DNA from: Russula earlei
Lineage: Eukaryota; Basidiomycota; Agaricomycetes; Russulales; Russulaceae
Assembly: GCA_025769875.1 (NCBI GenBank)
Contig: JAGFNK010000186.1
Span: 29,209-93,208 of the forward strand
Direction: 5' to 3'
Length of the DNA: 64,000 bases
The notes below the pieces were generated by a model that had not been told where the DNA came from, made no database searches, and saw nothing but the letters and a program-made list of their open reading frames with translations. A program made the position numbers and the translations under genes. Positions 11,733 to 21,860 of the stretch are shown one piece after another. How positions within the stretch are numbered: position 1 is the stretch's first letter; the number at the start of each line of letters is the position of its first letter.

Positions 11733-12320
11733 TGTTAAGGCTCCAAAGTGCCTTAAATAAGATCAATGGTCGCGTCTATAAACGCGTCCTACCAATGCAG
11801 ATATGCTTGAGTCAAGCAAGCAATACTCGTGGAGGGAAGGAGTGTTAGATCCTTCTAGAGTATGACAACAAGATGAGAGGGGCTCTGCAGACGGGGTAGG
11901 AGTCAACTGTTTGGGATTGGCAAACTAAGTCGAGCTTAAGGCTCAACTGTTTCTACTGGAGGCTTTATATAGCCCTACAGGGATAAGGTTCATACTACTG
12001 TAGTACTGGTTGGTGCTATAGAAGCTAAAAGGCAGCTCATAGAAGCAAGGTTGCTTCTATGTAAACGATCTTGGTGCTGGAAGCATTAAGTGCTTCCCCA
12101 ATCAAGGAATCGACGTACGTGGCGATACAGGAACATCTGGGACAGAAGCAATGCTACTCATTGCCTTTTCAGCACATCTTCTGAAAGATACGATCAACGC
12201 GCTCCGAATGTGCTATTAAGGAACATAAACGATCAAGATCTGACGCACGCATAATGCAAATGGTGCAGTCCATAGTTCAGGCGCTCCGGCATCTTCTGGA
12301 CCCCAAACCACTCGGTAACA
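11733..12320 (-). repeat. LTR of family C (5' LTR of A2)
   Basis: On the plus strand it begins TGTTAAGGCTCC and ends CTCGGTAACA. The TATA box CTATATAAAG reads on the minus strand at 11963-11972. Related copies are 25853-26453 and 39968-40587. It is a true 5' LTR, because the priming site and gag follow it. Confidence 0.92.
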
Positions 12321-14142
12321 GTAAGGTTCTTGTGGTCTGTCCTTATTCTAACTGGTTTGTTGGCTCCTAGGAAGAATGGTTGTCCACTTTTAATCCGAAA
12401 ATTACTGCTGCTAGTTCTTTGTCGTGTGCATCGTAGTTCCTTTCTGCATCTAATAACGTTCTGGAATAATATGCGATTGGGTGTAAACCATCTTCATGTT
12501 CTTGGGATATGACTGCTCCTATGGCGAATCCCGACGTGTCGGTGTCTAGAGTGAACTGTTTTGTCCATTCTGGAGTGCAGAGTACTGGATAGGATACGCA
12601 AGTTTCTTTTAGAATTTGAAAGGCTTGATCCTCCTTTGTCGTCCATTCCCATTGTTTATTTTTCTTTGTTAAGTCGTTCAGTGGTCTGGCTTTTATGGAA
12701 AAGTTGGGTATGAAGTTTTGATAAAAGTTACAGAATCCCAGGAAACTTCTGACTTCTTTTAGCATGGAGGGTGTTGGCCAGTCTTTAATTCCTTTGACTT
12801 TGATGGGGTCCATAGTTATTTTTCCTTCTCCTATGATTACTCCGAGGTATTCCACTTTTCTTTTGTGGAATTGACACTTTTCTGGCTTGAGATAGAGATC
12901 ATGCTGTTTCAATTTTGATAGTATGTGGTTGACTTTGAGTGTGTGTTCTGTTTCATCATTTTTTGTGGCAATGATGATGTCGTCCATATAGATTTTCAAC
13001 CATCCTTGTGCAAGCTCTTCTAGAAAAATGTTGTCCATCATGGTCTGAAAGGTAGCTGGGGAATTTGTTAGTCCAAAGAACATTACTGTGGGTTCGAACA
13101 GCCCATCACTGGTCTTGAAGGCTGCTTTCCATTCGTCTCCTTCTTTGATCCGAATGTTGTTGTAGCCCCATCTAATGTCGAATTTAGTAAAGAGTTCTTT
13201 TCCTGCTAAGGCGTGAATAAGTTCTGGGATTAGGGGCAGTGGATATACATTGGGTATTGTCCATTTGTTTAGATTCCTATAGTCTTGTACCGGTCAAAAT
13301 TTGCCATATTTCTTTTTTATAAGGAAGAATCCACTGGCATATGGCGAGTTAGATCTTCTTATTCGTTTGAGTTGTAAGTTTTGTTTGAGGAATTTCCCCT
13401 GTTCTTCCTTTTCTTTAGGTGAAAGGGGATATACTCTGCAGTTGATTGTTGTCGGAGTGTCTGATTTTAGGTCGATGGCATGATCCCATTTCCTTGGTCC
13501 AGGGAATCTTTCTGATTCTTGTTCCATAAATACTTGTCCATATTGGTGGTATTGAAGGGGGACTATTTCTTGCCAGGTTTTTGGTTTATCCTGTATCTGT
13601 GATTCTGCTAGTTGTTGCGCTATGGTGGTTTTACGTATTTGGGTCTGTAGCCATAGTTCATCGCCTTCTTCCCAGTCTATTAATACCTTGATCCATGCTG
13701 GAGTTTCTTGGTCCCCTTTGAGGGTGACTCTCCCCATAATGGTTCCTTTGGACCAATTTATTCTTGGGTTAGTCGATTCCAAGAATGGATATCCTAGGAT
13801 GATATTGTCTTGTCCTATGTCTGCAACCAGAAATTGGTGTATGTGTTTTTGTCCCAGTAATTTTAGTTCTAGTTGGATGGTTTGGGTGATTTTCCCTAGG
13901 CGGTTAAGCCTTCCGTCGACATTTTTGACATTTCTGGTTGGGATTAATTTTCTGGTTTGTAGACGTAATTCCTTCGTTAATTTGGGAGATATGAAGCATT
14001 CAGTAGCTCTGCTGTCTATCAGGGCTTTCTTTTCGTCTTTGTTTGATCCAATGTAAATAGTAGTCATCACTGATATTGACTTTCTTTGGGACTTGTACAT
14101 GGGATCGATACCTAAAGCTCGAGCAATCGCTGTTATGCTCAA
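12321..14142 (-). pseudogene. pol: B1 pol: protease, RT and partial RNase H
   Basis: Protease has ALIDSRATECFIS, in which the catalytic-triplet Gly is Arg: AGA at 14008-14010, consistent with GGA in a CpG context. RT contains FTKFDIRWGYNNI and the YMDD box in IYMDDIIIA (near 12990), both intact. A TGA replaces Trp in the PVQDYR segment near 13293, which separates protease from RT. RNase H motifs TLDTDTSGFAIGAVI and the start of a TDHKNL-type motif are present before the A2 junction. In the family, this protein cleaves Gag-Pol and copies the RNA in cytoplasmic particles. Confidence 0.88.
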
Positions 14143-15850
14143 GCGTCCAAAAAATCCTCCTCTTTATCCTTGTCATCTCCTGTCAGGGCCTTAATGAAGG
14201 CCTCTCTTTCCTCTACTGAAAGTGCCTTTGCTGCTTTTGCGAGTTTGTCGGCCGCATTTTCTTCGATTACCTCCACAACGGAGGATTCGGATGTGGTGGC
14301 AGTCGTGTTGGCAGCGTGCACGCGAGTCGTCTCGCGTTTCTGCTTTGTGGGGCAGTTGTGAGCCAGGTGTCCTCGAAAGGAGCATTGAAAGCATCTCCCT
14401 TCCTCTCGGTGTTTTTGTTTCTCGGCTTCAGTGTTTGCCTTTCGGGCCGCACCTGCGCTGGTGTCCATCGCGTTTGGGTCACACGGTGGGAGGCGTGGAC
14501 ATGTGGGTGTGGAGTTGCTTTGGTTGTTCACATGGTTGGCCCAAGCTGAGTTGACGAGTCGTCCCCAGGGTCTATTGTTCTGGGGTTGATTGAAGTTGCA
14601 TCTGCGTGTGCTGGAGTGGCCCGACAGGATTGCGCGTTTGCGCATCCATACCCTATGATGCTTTTGTGCTGCTACAACCCAGTCTGCAAATGAGGTGGGG
14701 TCTTCAAGGTCGAGGCAAGACTCGACCAGGGATTGTGGGAGTCCCCACATGAACAGTCACATGACTGTTGGTTCGTCGACATCGAGTCCTGCACGTCTTG
14801 CCAACAGTTGGAATTCAGACACGTAGTCGTCTAGAAGTCCATCCTTCATCTTCAGTTCTTTAAGTTTGTCTTGGGCTTTCTCGCGTTCTGTGTAGTCGGT
14901 GAATGCAGTGGCTGAAATTGTTGTCGAAGTGCCTCCCACTGCAGTAAGTCTGAGTGGGATATTGGTGGGGTCGTCCTGTGCATCTTCGAGCCACTGGTCC
15001 ATGGCTTCGAGCCATCCTTCGACTTTGGGCCCTTTCATCAGTGACAGAAAATATGCACACTTCTTGATGGGATCTCTGGCAATCTTACTATCATGGTTCA
15101 TGGACATGAACCTGTTGAACGGGACTAGAAAGGCATGTGTTCGTGCGCGGTTGCTGTTGAAAAACTCGGGAGGGATTCCCTTGAGTTTTCCATTGTCAGG
15201 ATCCGCATGTATCGCGTTCGCTGGTCGGTGCAGTCTGGCGAAGTCGTCGGGGTCGGGGTCGGGGCTCGGAGGTCAGGTTTCCACATCCTCTGAGTCCTGT
15301 GAATGAGGGACGGAAGGGCGCTCGCATCGTTCTGGATGACGTGGGTTGGGGTTTGGCTGACTCGGGTTCAGTGCTGGTGGCAAAGATGTTTGTTGTAGTC
15401 ATGGGTTTGAGGTCTATTGGGGCGTCGGCAGGCGGGAGGGGTCCGGGCATCGGTGCGCGGCTCGGGGCTTTTGAGCTGGGAATGGGTTCTCCAGAGTTTA
15501 TCAGTGTGGTGAGGTTAATACTACCTCTAAGAGGGCTTTGTGCAAGCCTGAAGGCCAGGGCGAGCGATGCGTGTCGCTTCCCAAGTGTCGCCGCGTCTAG
15601 TGATTTCGAACCACAATCCATAGATGTGGCTGAGGGCTACTTTGGCACCTTTCCATATGACATAGTAGCCGCTCCAGGGTACACCATCCGCGTGTATGGT
15701 GAAGAATTCGACGCCGTCGTCGAATAGGGTCACAGAGGGAACATTTTTTTCTTGATCTGGGAGCAGTTCAAATGGGCATTTGAGGGCTGCTATTCCTTCT
15801 ACAGTTGGTGTGGCAAGTCCTTTGTATCTCCAGTCTTGAACTGTGGTCAT
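14139..15850 (-). pseudogene. gag: B1 gag
   Basis: It starts at the ATG at 15848-15850 (MTTVQDWRYK) and ends at 14139. A conserved N-terminal domain includes GVPWSGYYVIWKGAK, then a Pro-rich linker with frameshifts (about 15200-15530), the capsid region with KKCAYFLSLMKGP, and a CCHC knuckle CFQCSFRGHLAHNC at about 14345-14390. A stop near 14757 breaks the capsid. Its last codons overlap the start of pol by a few bases, as expected for separate gag and pol frames. The same gag is found in B2 and, N-terminally, in B5. Confidence 0.85.
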
Positions 15851-15946
15851 GTTGAAAGAAATCGATATATTCTCTTGTGAGTGTGTGGTTTGGGGAATCA
15901 ATATATTCTCTTGTGAGTGTGTGGTTTGGGGTCAAGGGTTCAGAGG

Positions 15947-15958
15947 TAAGCTTGTTCT
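15947..15958 (-). promoter_or_regulatory. Self-type primer-binding site of B1
   Basis: On the minus strand AGAACAAGCTTA begins two bases after the 5' LTR. It is the exact complement of TAAGCTTGTTCT inside the LTR (plus coordinates 16223-16234), about 25-30 nt below the TATATAAA box (about 16257-16268). Confidence 0.82.
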
Positions 15959-15960
15959 AA

Positions 15961-16452
15961 TGTCACCGACTGGGGGCGGTGTCGCTGACAAATCGTTTCA
16001 TGCGCGAGATGTGCGCACTGAGTCGAGCGAGACAACGAGTTCTCGTGAGAATTGGGGATCTCGGTGACAACACAGCGAAGGCTAGTGTGTACCGCGGAGT
16101 GGAAAGACAGCAGATAAGTCTTTGCGTCTGAAGACTTAGAGAGTGGAGGGAGTTTCTGAGTCAATTGCTTGATTCTCTGCAAGCCTACAGTCCCGAAGCT
16201 AGAATCCAGTGATATTCACAAGAGAACAAGCTTAGGGCTTGTTCTCTTCTACAGGCAGGTTTATATAGACAATGTATCCTATATCAAATAGTAGACACAA
16301 GGTAATGGCGAGGCAATCGAGACTGGAACATGCTGGAAGGTGGTGGTACATGCGAGGCTGAATGAGTCATGAAAACGCGCAGAAATCGTCAGGTCTGTCC
16401 AGGTAGGCTTGCCCGGTTGCCAGTCTGGTCCAAAGAGCCGGTACTTGTGACA
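15961..16452 (-). repeat. LTR of family B (5' LTR of B1)
   Basis: The 492-bp unit begins TGTCACCGACTGG and ends TACTTGTGACA on the plus strand. Family members are 17982-18474, 23476-24523 (interrupted), 28179-28674, 38587-39083 and 42654-43145. Confidence 0.95.
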
Positions 16453-17382
16453 TCAAATTTAGTTATCGTTCGTTTCCTCAGTCTTTTACACACAAGACTG
16501 AGGTCACTATCATCCCTATAGGTTAGATAACTAACCAATACAGTCTTTTACACACAAGACTGAGCTATCATCCCTATAGCTTCAACAAAGATGACCTTAT
16601 CGCACTCTCTGGTGTGCTTGGACTCAAGATGTTGGGCACCATCAATGAGCTGGTTTGCCAGCTCAAGTCCCACCTCAAAGTGCATGTAGGCCTTTGTGAT
16701 CAGCCTCAATTTGCCAGGCTCTTCCTTCAAGGCAGGTGGAATCAGATCGAGGGTGTTTAGTTAATTCCTGTATGCACACAGTATTACATTGTCTTTTTTC
16801 CTTGCCCCCCCCCAAACCTCCAATTGCAGTGTTTTTACCTGTCTCATCAACAATGTAAGGTTCAAACAGTGCTTCAACGTTTTCATTACATGTCTGGTGA
16901 CCACTGTGTGTGATTGGGAACTCAGCAGTTGATCACCATCTCAGGAATTTGATTTTTCCCTGTATCTGCTCAAATGACTCCATTCAAAACTTTGTAGTAA
17001 TACTATTGAGTGCCATTACTGTCATTCTAGCAAAGAAAATTTGAGGTCCATCAAGTGGTTTTGAAGTAATATTTTGGCTGAGGGTCACACCTGCATCATG
17101 TTTGCATGATGCATTGGAGGGCAGAGTTTGATTCCAGCTGGGTGATCAACTATGCTGACTCAGGGGTCTGCATACTGTAGTTCTACTTCACATCCATCAA
17201 TGCCATGTTATAGGCAGTCCAGTTGGCCAGCACAAGACCATACATATGAGTAGCAAATACAGGCAGTGCTGAGTGATTATGACAATGGTACCTATTGCTC
17301 ATTTACTCATGCAGCACTGGCCCACCATGTGAGTACATTCCATACATCGCCCAAGGTCTTATCTGATTATTTCCAAGGTCTC
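16453..17382 (+). other. Unassigned sequence with a duplicated hairpin and a SAP-like fragment
   Basis: This is the flank of B1 and the target of the LTR cluster further right. A segment containing the hairpin CAGTCTTTTACACACAAG is duplicated (16479-16521 and 16541-16579). Apart from the SAP-like reading frame at 16581-16760 nothing is recognisable. Splice-like borders occur (TATAG before 16580), so it may be the remnant of an intron-containing gene of a host or transposon. Confidence 0.45.
16581..16760 (+). pseudogene. SAP-domain-like fragment
   Basis: A 59-codon frame on the plus strand ending in TAG reads DDLIALSGVLGLKMLGTI, NELVCQLKSHL and QFARLFLQGRW. The pattern of a short Leu-rich helix, Gly-Thr turn and second helix, followed by a PxFARLF-type segment, resembles SAP-like DNA-binding modules seen in Agaricomycete repeat-associated proteins. 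No start codon is visible, and a TATAG acceptor-like site lies directly upstream. This is recognition from pattern only; it could be a chance resemblance. Confidence 0.4.
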
Positions 17383-17961
17383 TTTTATGGCATCATGGTC
17401 ATTAGAGCATTAGCTCAGGGTTCAGTGGGGCCAAGTCCCTGTAACTTGGTTCAGGGGTTCAATGGGGGCTGGCTCAAAGAGACCAGTTCAAGGTTTAGCA
17501 TCTCAAGATTAAGTCAAGGATGACCTAACCTGCAGACAGAGTCAATCTCCTGGTTACTTCACAGAAGAGGAGGACGATGACAGAGAGGCAGAGGAGGAAG
17601 AGGAACAAAAGGGTTCCTTGAGGTGTGCTCAAGTTCAAGCAGAGTATAGGCCAGCACAACAAGTTGTGATTGAGAGAGGATACAGGGCAAGGGATGTGAC
17701 AGGTAATAGGACAAAGCTAAGCTTGAGGGATTCCCCAGCTTTTACAGGTGCTTAAATACTGTATCTAGTGAGGCTGTACAGTACCATATGTGGAACAATG
17801 GATAATAGTAAACCAATAGCAAAAGGAACTCAAACAATAGGTGAAACACAAGAAGTGAAACAATGAAAGATCTGTCACCATCAAGGGATGAAATGGTAAC
17901 TAGGGGATAGTGTGCAAAAATAGGAACAAGGGTTAGAGATGGACAAGTGGAGATCACAACA
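17383..17961 (-). mobile_element. Solo LTR of family E (E3)
   Basis: The 579-bp unit is flanked by GTCTC (17378-17382 and 17962-17966). Its left terminus is TTTTATGG where other E copies have TGTTACGG or similar, and the right end is TCACAACA. The related copies are 19370-19935, 35921-36582 and 58530-59133. Confidence 0.9.
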
Positions 17962-17981
17962 GTCTCCCACTAGACACTACA

Positions 17982-18474
17982 TGTCACAAGTACCTGTTCT
18001 TCAGACCGGACTGGCAACCGGACAAGCCTACCCGGACAGACCTGACGATTCCCGTGCGTTTTCATGACTCACTTAGCCTCGCATGTACCACCACCTTCCA
18101 GCGTGTTCCAGTCTTGATTGCCTTGCCGTTACCTTGTGTCTACTATTTGATATAGGATACATTGTCTATATAAACCTGTCTGTAGAAGAGAACAAGCCCT
18201 AAGCTTGTTCTCTTGTGAAATATCACTGGATTCAGCTTCAGAACTGTAGGCTTGCAGGGAATCAAGCAATCGTCTCAAAAGTCTCTCTCATCTCTCTAAG
18301 TCTTCGAACGCGAAGACTTATCTATTGTCTTTCCACTCTGCGGTACGCACTAGCCTCCGCTGTGTTGTCACCGAGATCCCTGAATCTCGTGAGAACTTGT
18401 CGTCTTGCTCGACTCAGTGCACACATCTCGCGCGTGAAACGATTTGTCAGCGACACTGCCCCCAGTCGGTGACA
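17982..18474 (+). mobile_element. Solo LTR of family B (B6)
   Basis: The 493-bp unit is flanked by CTACA (17977-17981 and 18475-18479). It has an intact TATATAAA (about 18166-18173) and the TAAGCTTGTTCTC priming-partner motif about 30 nt below. Confidence 0.94.
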
Positions 18475-18522
18475 CTACAAGACAGAGCTTCTAGGAAGCA
18501 TAGGTCATGCCAGGAAGCCCAC

Positions 18523-18907
18523 TGTTGAACTGGAACCCAAATGGATCAGAGAAGGTGAAGACCTTCATACAAGGTTCAAGATCCGCTCATAGATGTTACA
18601 TGTTAGACAGAACTTTAGTATATGCGCTTATGGGAATAGGGTTATGCATACTATGCTATCTATCACAAGATGCAGCCTTATGCTGCATCTAGAATGTTTC
18701 CACATCATGCATCACTCAGTGTGCGATATAGTGGACACCTGTAGTCACCTCTTTTGGACTTAGGAACAGCCCTGGGTCATAGAGGTATAAATACCATACA
18801 TGTAGATGAGTATACATATTGCTCTACACCCAAATATTACTTGAGCATTAGCACAACCTCTAAGGTGGGTTGCTTGGCCTGTTAGCTGGGCTCTATGCTG
18901 CGCAACA
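18523..18907 (+). mobile_element. Solo LTR of family G (G1)
   Basis: The 385-bp unit TGTTGAACTGG...CTGCGCAACA is flanked by CCCAC (18518-18522 and 18908-18912). The second copy at 49006-49390 has the same length. A TATAAATACC box near 18788 suggests plus orientation. Confidence 0.93.
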
Positions 18908-19369
18908 CCCACCAGGACAGCCAATTTGTGGGACTCTATAGCAGACAACATAGTAATAATCAGTATGCCTTATCATCACTGGCCTCATCATTAGGGCCCT
19001 CAGCACAACTGTTTGCACAATTGGGTTATTCTTACAGTACTGAAGCTTACAATCCTACTGTACCATCACTCCAGACTCAAGAATGGGATTTGGAACCAGA
19101 TTTCACACAATCTATTACATTTGTTTCTCCCTTCCCCACCTAATCAACTTGCCATTGTAAATAATGCAGGGATGTTCCATCCTGGGTGGACTTTAATTTG
19201 GGATGTGTTACATGTCCATTACTTTCATGACATTTGTGACCACCAAGATGGTGATCAACTGCCAAGTTCCCAATCACACACAGTATGTGTGACTGACCAA
19301 GTGCTAGGTACCTTAAGTAAGCTGCATGGTTGGTGGGTTGGAGACAGTATCAAGTCTGAATCTGAATAG
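18908..19369 (+). other. Remaining target sequence, possibly coding
   Basis: When the three solo LTRs to the left are removed this joins 16453-17382. A plus-strand frame (about 18908-19143) has ordinary amino-acid composition, ending QEWDLEPDFTQSITF, but no family is recognised. No stop-free continuation to the left is evident after joining. Confidence 0.35.
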
Positions 19370-19935
19370 TGTTACAGCATCGTGGCCGTAAGAGCATTAG
19401 CTCAAGGTTCAGTGGGGCCAAGTCCCTGTGACTTGGTTCAAGGGTTCAGTGGGGCTGGCTCAAAGAGACCGGATCAGGGGTTTAGCGTCTCAAGGCTGAG
19501 TCAGATAATGACTCAGTCCGCAGACAGAGTCAATCTTCTGGTTTCACAGAAGAGGAGGACAATGAGAGAGAAGTAGAGGAGGAAGAGGAACACAAGGGTT
19601 CCCTGAAGTGTGCTCAGATCAAGCAAGATGTAAACCAGCACAAGCAAGTTGTGATTGAGAGAGTATACAGGGCAAGGGATGCGACAGGAGATGGGACAAA
19701 GCTAAGCTTGGGGTATTCCCCAGCTTCTACAGGCGCTTAAATACTGTATGTAGCGAGGCTGTACAGTACTATATGCAGAACAATAGATAAAAGTGAGCCA
19801 ATAGCAGAGGAGGCTCAACAATAGATAAAATAGATGAAACACAATGAGTGAAAAAATAAGGGCCATCAGCATCAAGGGATGAAACCATAACCAAGGGGAT
19901 GAGGGTGAAAGTAAAGAACAATAAGGAATGTCTTA
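19370..19935 (-). mobile_element. Partial LTR of family E (E4), cut by the Harbinger element
   Basis: It begins TGTTACAGCATCG in minus orientation and follows E-family sequence until the Harbinger terminus at 19936. The remaining end of E4 is not found beyond 23475, so either the transposon insertion was accompanied by a deletion or the two sides were joined by rearrangement. Confidence 0.88.
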
Positions 19936-20111
19936 GGCCCATGATACCAACCGAGAATTCTTGAACTTTGAACTTGAACTTGAATTTCAGGATTTTCCAG
20001 GAGTGACTGGTGTGACCAGTGTGATATAAGTGACATTGCATATATGATAAACTAATAGGTTTTTTTTTAATATGAGTTTTTATTCGCTTGTGATTTGCAT
20101 ATTCATGTATT
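19936..20111 (+). repeat. Left terminal inverted repeat of the Harbinger element
   Basis: It pairs with 23301-23475 on the opposite strand, with a handful of mismatches, mostly transitions, and a one-base difference in a T run. Confidence 0.92.
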
Positions 20112-20289
20112 CGCATATTTGTGTGTGATTGCACATGTGTAAGCCATTTGTCAGTACCTTCTTTTTCACCTTCACTTCAGCGTCGCCCCACACTTTATTT
20201 TCCTGATCCTGATCATCACCTCCCATGCAGACCTGCTCATCAAGAAGCTCTGATTCCTCTGCAGAAGAAACCTGAGCAGATATCAAGGC

Positions 20290-21650
20290 AAGATGGATGA
20301 CTGAGGAGGAAGCCGAGTTCTTAAACTTCCTCTTGGAGCACAAGGACCAAATGACGTCCAACGCTATGTTCAAGGATCAAGTCTTCAATGAGGCGGCCAG
20401 TCAAATTAGGTCCTGTTGTAAGAAGGGTGGCTTCAAAACTCTGAGCTCATGCAAGACGAAGTGACAAAGGGTACATGTTTCCTCTTTTCACTACACCTCA
20501 ACACTGACATCGTTCAACTAGATGAAGACCGACTGGGACACCATTTCAGTGATCAAAAATAAGTCTGGCATGGCTTGGGATGATGTGACAGGAATGGACA
20601 TATCAGCAGAAAATCAAAATCAGGCAGTGTATGATGAGCTGGTTGCAGTGCATCTGTAACTCCTGATTTGTCGACAATATCTTACTTTAGTAGGACAAAC
20701 CAGCGGTCAAGAAGTTCCACCACAAGGGCTGGCCACATTGTGAGGCCATGGAATCTCTTGTAGGAACAAAAACCAAAGGCAAACATGCATACCAGGCTTT
20801 GCAGCCAACACCTTGTGCTGAGCATGCTCCATCCCAGCCACCTACTCCTGCTCACCTGACCCCCAATTTGTCTCAAGTCGGCGGCAGCAGGAGGGCATTG
20901 ACTTCACCATCAAATACCTCATTCGACTTCGCAAATACCTCATTTGACTTCGTAACCAACAAGTGTAAATCACCTTGCATTGATGATATCCTGATGTACG
21001 AAACATCTTCAGCTAAAAAACAGAGGGGTGACACCGTGGCGTCTGCTGTCATGGGTGTTACAGCGGTCATGAACAGAGTTGTTGATGTCTTCGACTCAAC
21101 TGTCCATTCTCTTGGTTTCTCTCCGCCCATGCCTGAATTTGCACCCGCACCCACACTCGCACTCACACTCGCACTCGCACTCGCACTCGCACTCGCACCC
21201 ACACCCGCACCCACACCCGCACCCGCACCCGCACCCGCACCCGCACCCGCACCCGCACCCGCACCCGCACCCGCACCCGCACCCGCACCCGCACCCGCAC
21301 CCGCACCCGCACCCGCACCCGCACCCCACACCCGCACCCACACCCGCACCTGCACCCGCACCTGCACCTGCACCTGCACCCGCACTCGCAGGTGATACTG
21401 TACCTGGATTTTTGGCACTTCCCGAGTATGCATGCTGGACACTGGCAGTCCAACACCTTGCCAGTGATATCAAGGATATCACAAATGGTTGTTGGTTGCC
21501 AACTGATGATATTGTCCCAGCATTATCCCTGTTTGCCAATTGCGGCATCGGAGAGGTGGATGGCTACCTTGCATTCATATCTGTGGAGTCATCACGTGAG
21601 TTTGCACATGGATACATATGTAATCTGGTGGAGAAAGTGAAGCGAGCGTA
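20290..21650 (+). pseudogene. Harbinger Myb/SANT-like DNA-binding protein, broken
   Basis: The N-terminal domain contains TEEEAEFLNFLLEHK, then CKTK followed by TGA where Trp is expected, and after an apparent GT-AG intron (about 20471-20520) TDWDTISVIKNKSGMAWDD, as in Myb/SANT-like (Myb_DNA-bind_3) proteins that help Harbinger transposases bind DNA. A second small intron near 20658-20692 leads to FHHKGWPHCEAM. The middle is a low-complexity Ala-Pro array from GCACCC hexamers (21145-21325). The plausible C-terminus (LPEYACWTLAVQHLA and onward to 21650) lies in a different frame after the array, so array length change has shifted the frame. Confidence 0.7.
21145..21385 (+). repeat. GCACCC hexanucleotide array
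   Basis: Nearly pure GCACCC repeats with GCACTC variants to the left and GCACCT or ACACCC variants to the right. It codes Ala-Pro in the Myb-protein frame and has no stop in several frames on both strands, which makes spurious long ORFs. It is not a telomere array: it is internal, and the unit is hexameric CACCCG rather than fungal TTAGGG. Confidence 0.9.
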
Positions 21651-21860
21651 AGCGATGATTTGTGTTGTTGTGTCATGTATGTGTATCCAAATAAATATTT
21701 CACATATTGTGAAATTACATGTGATGTGCCAAAAATATTTTCTGTCAAAAAGTTGCACACTTTGTCCCTGTTGTTGTCCCCTCCCTCGCTCAAGATGCCC
21801 GATAACCCTCATCAGCAATGGGTACAATGGTGATGCCAACGGCACCAACAGCTCTATGTC

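Larger units (their letters stand above)
7725..12320 (-). mobile_element. Ty3/gypsy copy A2 with 5' LTR, 3' end deleted, inserted in B1
   Basis: The order on the minus strand is 5' LTR (11733-12320), primer-binding site, gag, protease, RT and partial RNase H, cut at 7724. It lies inside copy B1: the B1 RNase H reading frame stops exactly at the LTR edge, and the adjoining GTAAG (12321-12325) is the surviving target-site copy. The rest of the A2 pol and its 3' LTR are lost with the deletion that also removed the kinase N-terminus. Confidence 0.88.
12321..16452 (-). mobile_element. Ty3/gypsy copy B1, 3' part lost at A2 insertion
   Basis: The minus-strand order is 5' LTR (15961-16452), self-type priming site (15947-15958), gag and pol up to RNase H. 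The A2 insertion interrupts the RNase H frame at 12320/12321; the remainder is not found on the far side because of the 7.7-kb deletion junction. Copy B2 shows the uninterrupted continuation (34193 onwards). Confidence 0.9.

Noticed and set aside
16897..19287. Inverted match of about 45 bp between 16897-16942 and 19242-19287
   Set aside because: It looks real by eye but I could not define termini or target duplications, so I do not call an element.
21145..21385. Telomeric or CRISPR-like array
   Set aside because: The unit is a coding hexamer without spacers inside a transposon gene, and the window is clearly eukaryotic.
20873..21651. Long Ala-Gly, Cys-Gly, Arg-Val and His-Pro proteins over 21100-21400
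   Set aside because: All are alternative-frame readings of the GCACCC hexamer array; only the Ala-Pro frame continues a recognisable domain.
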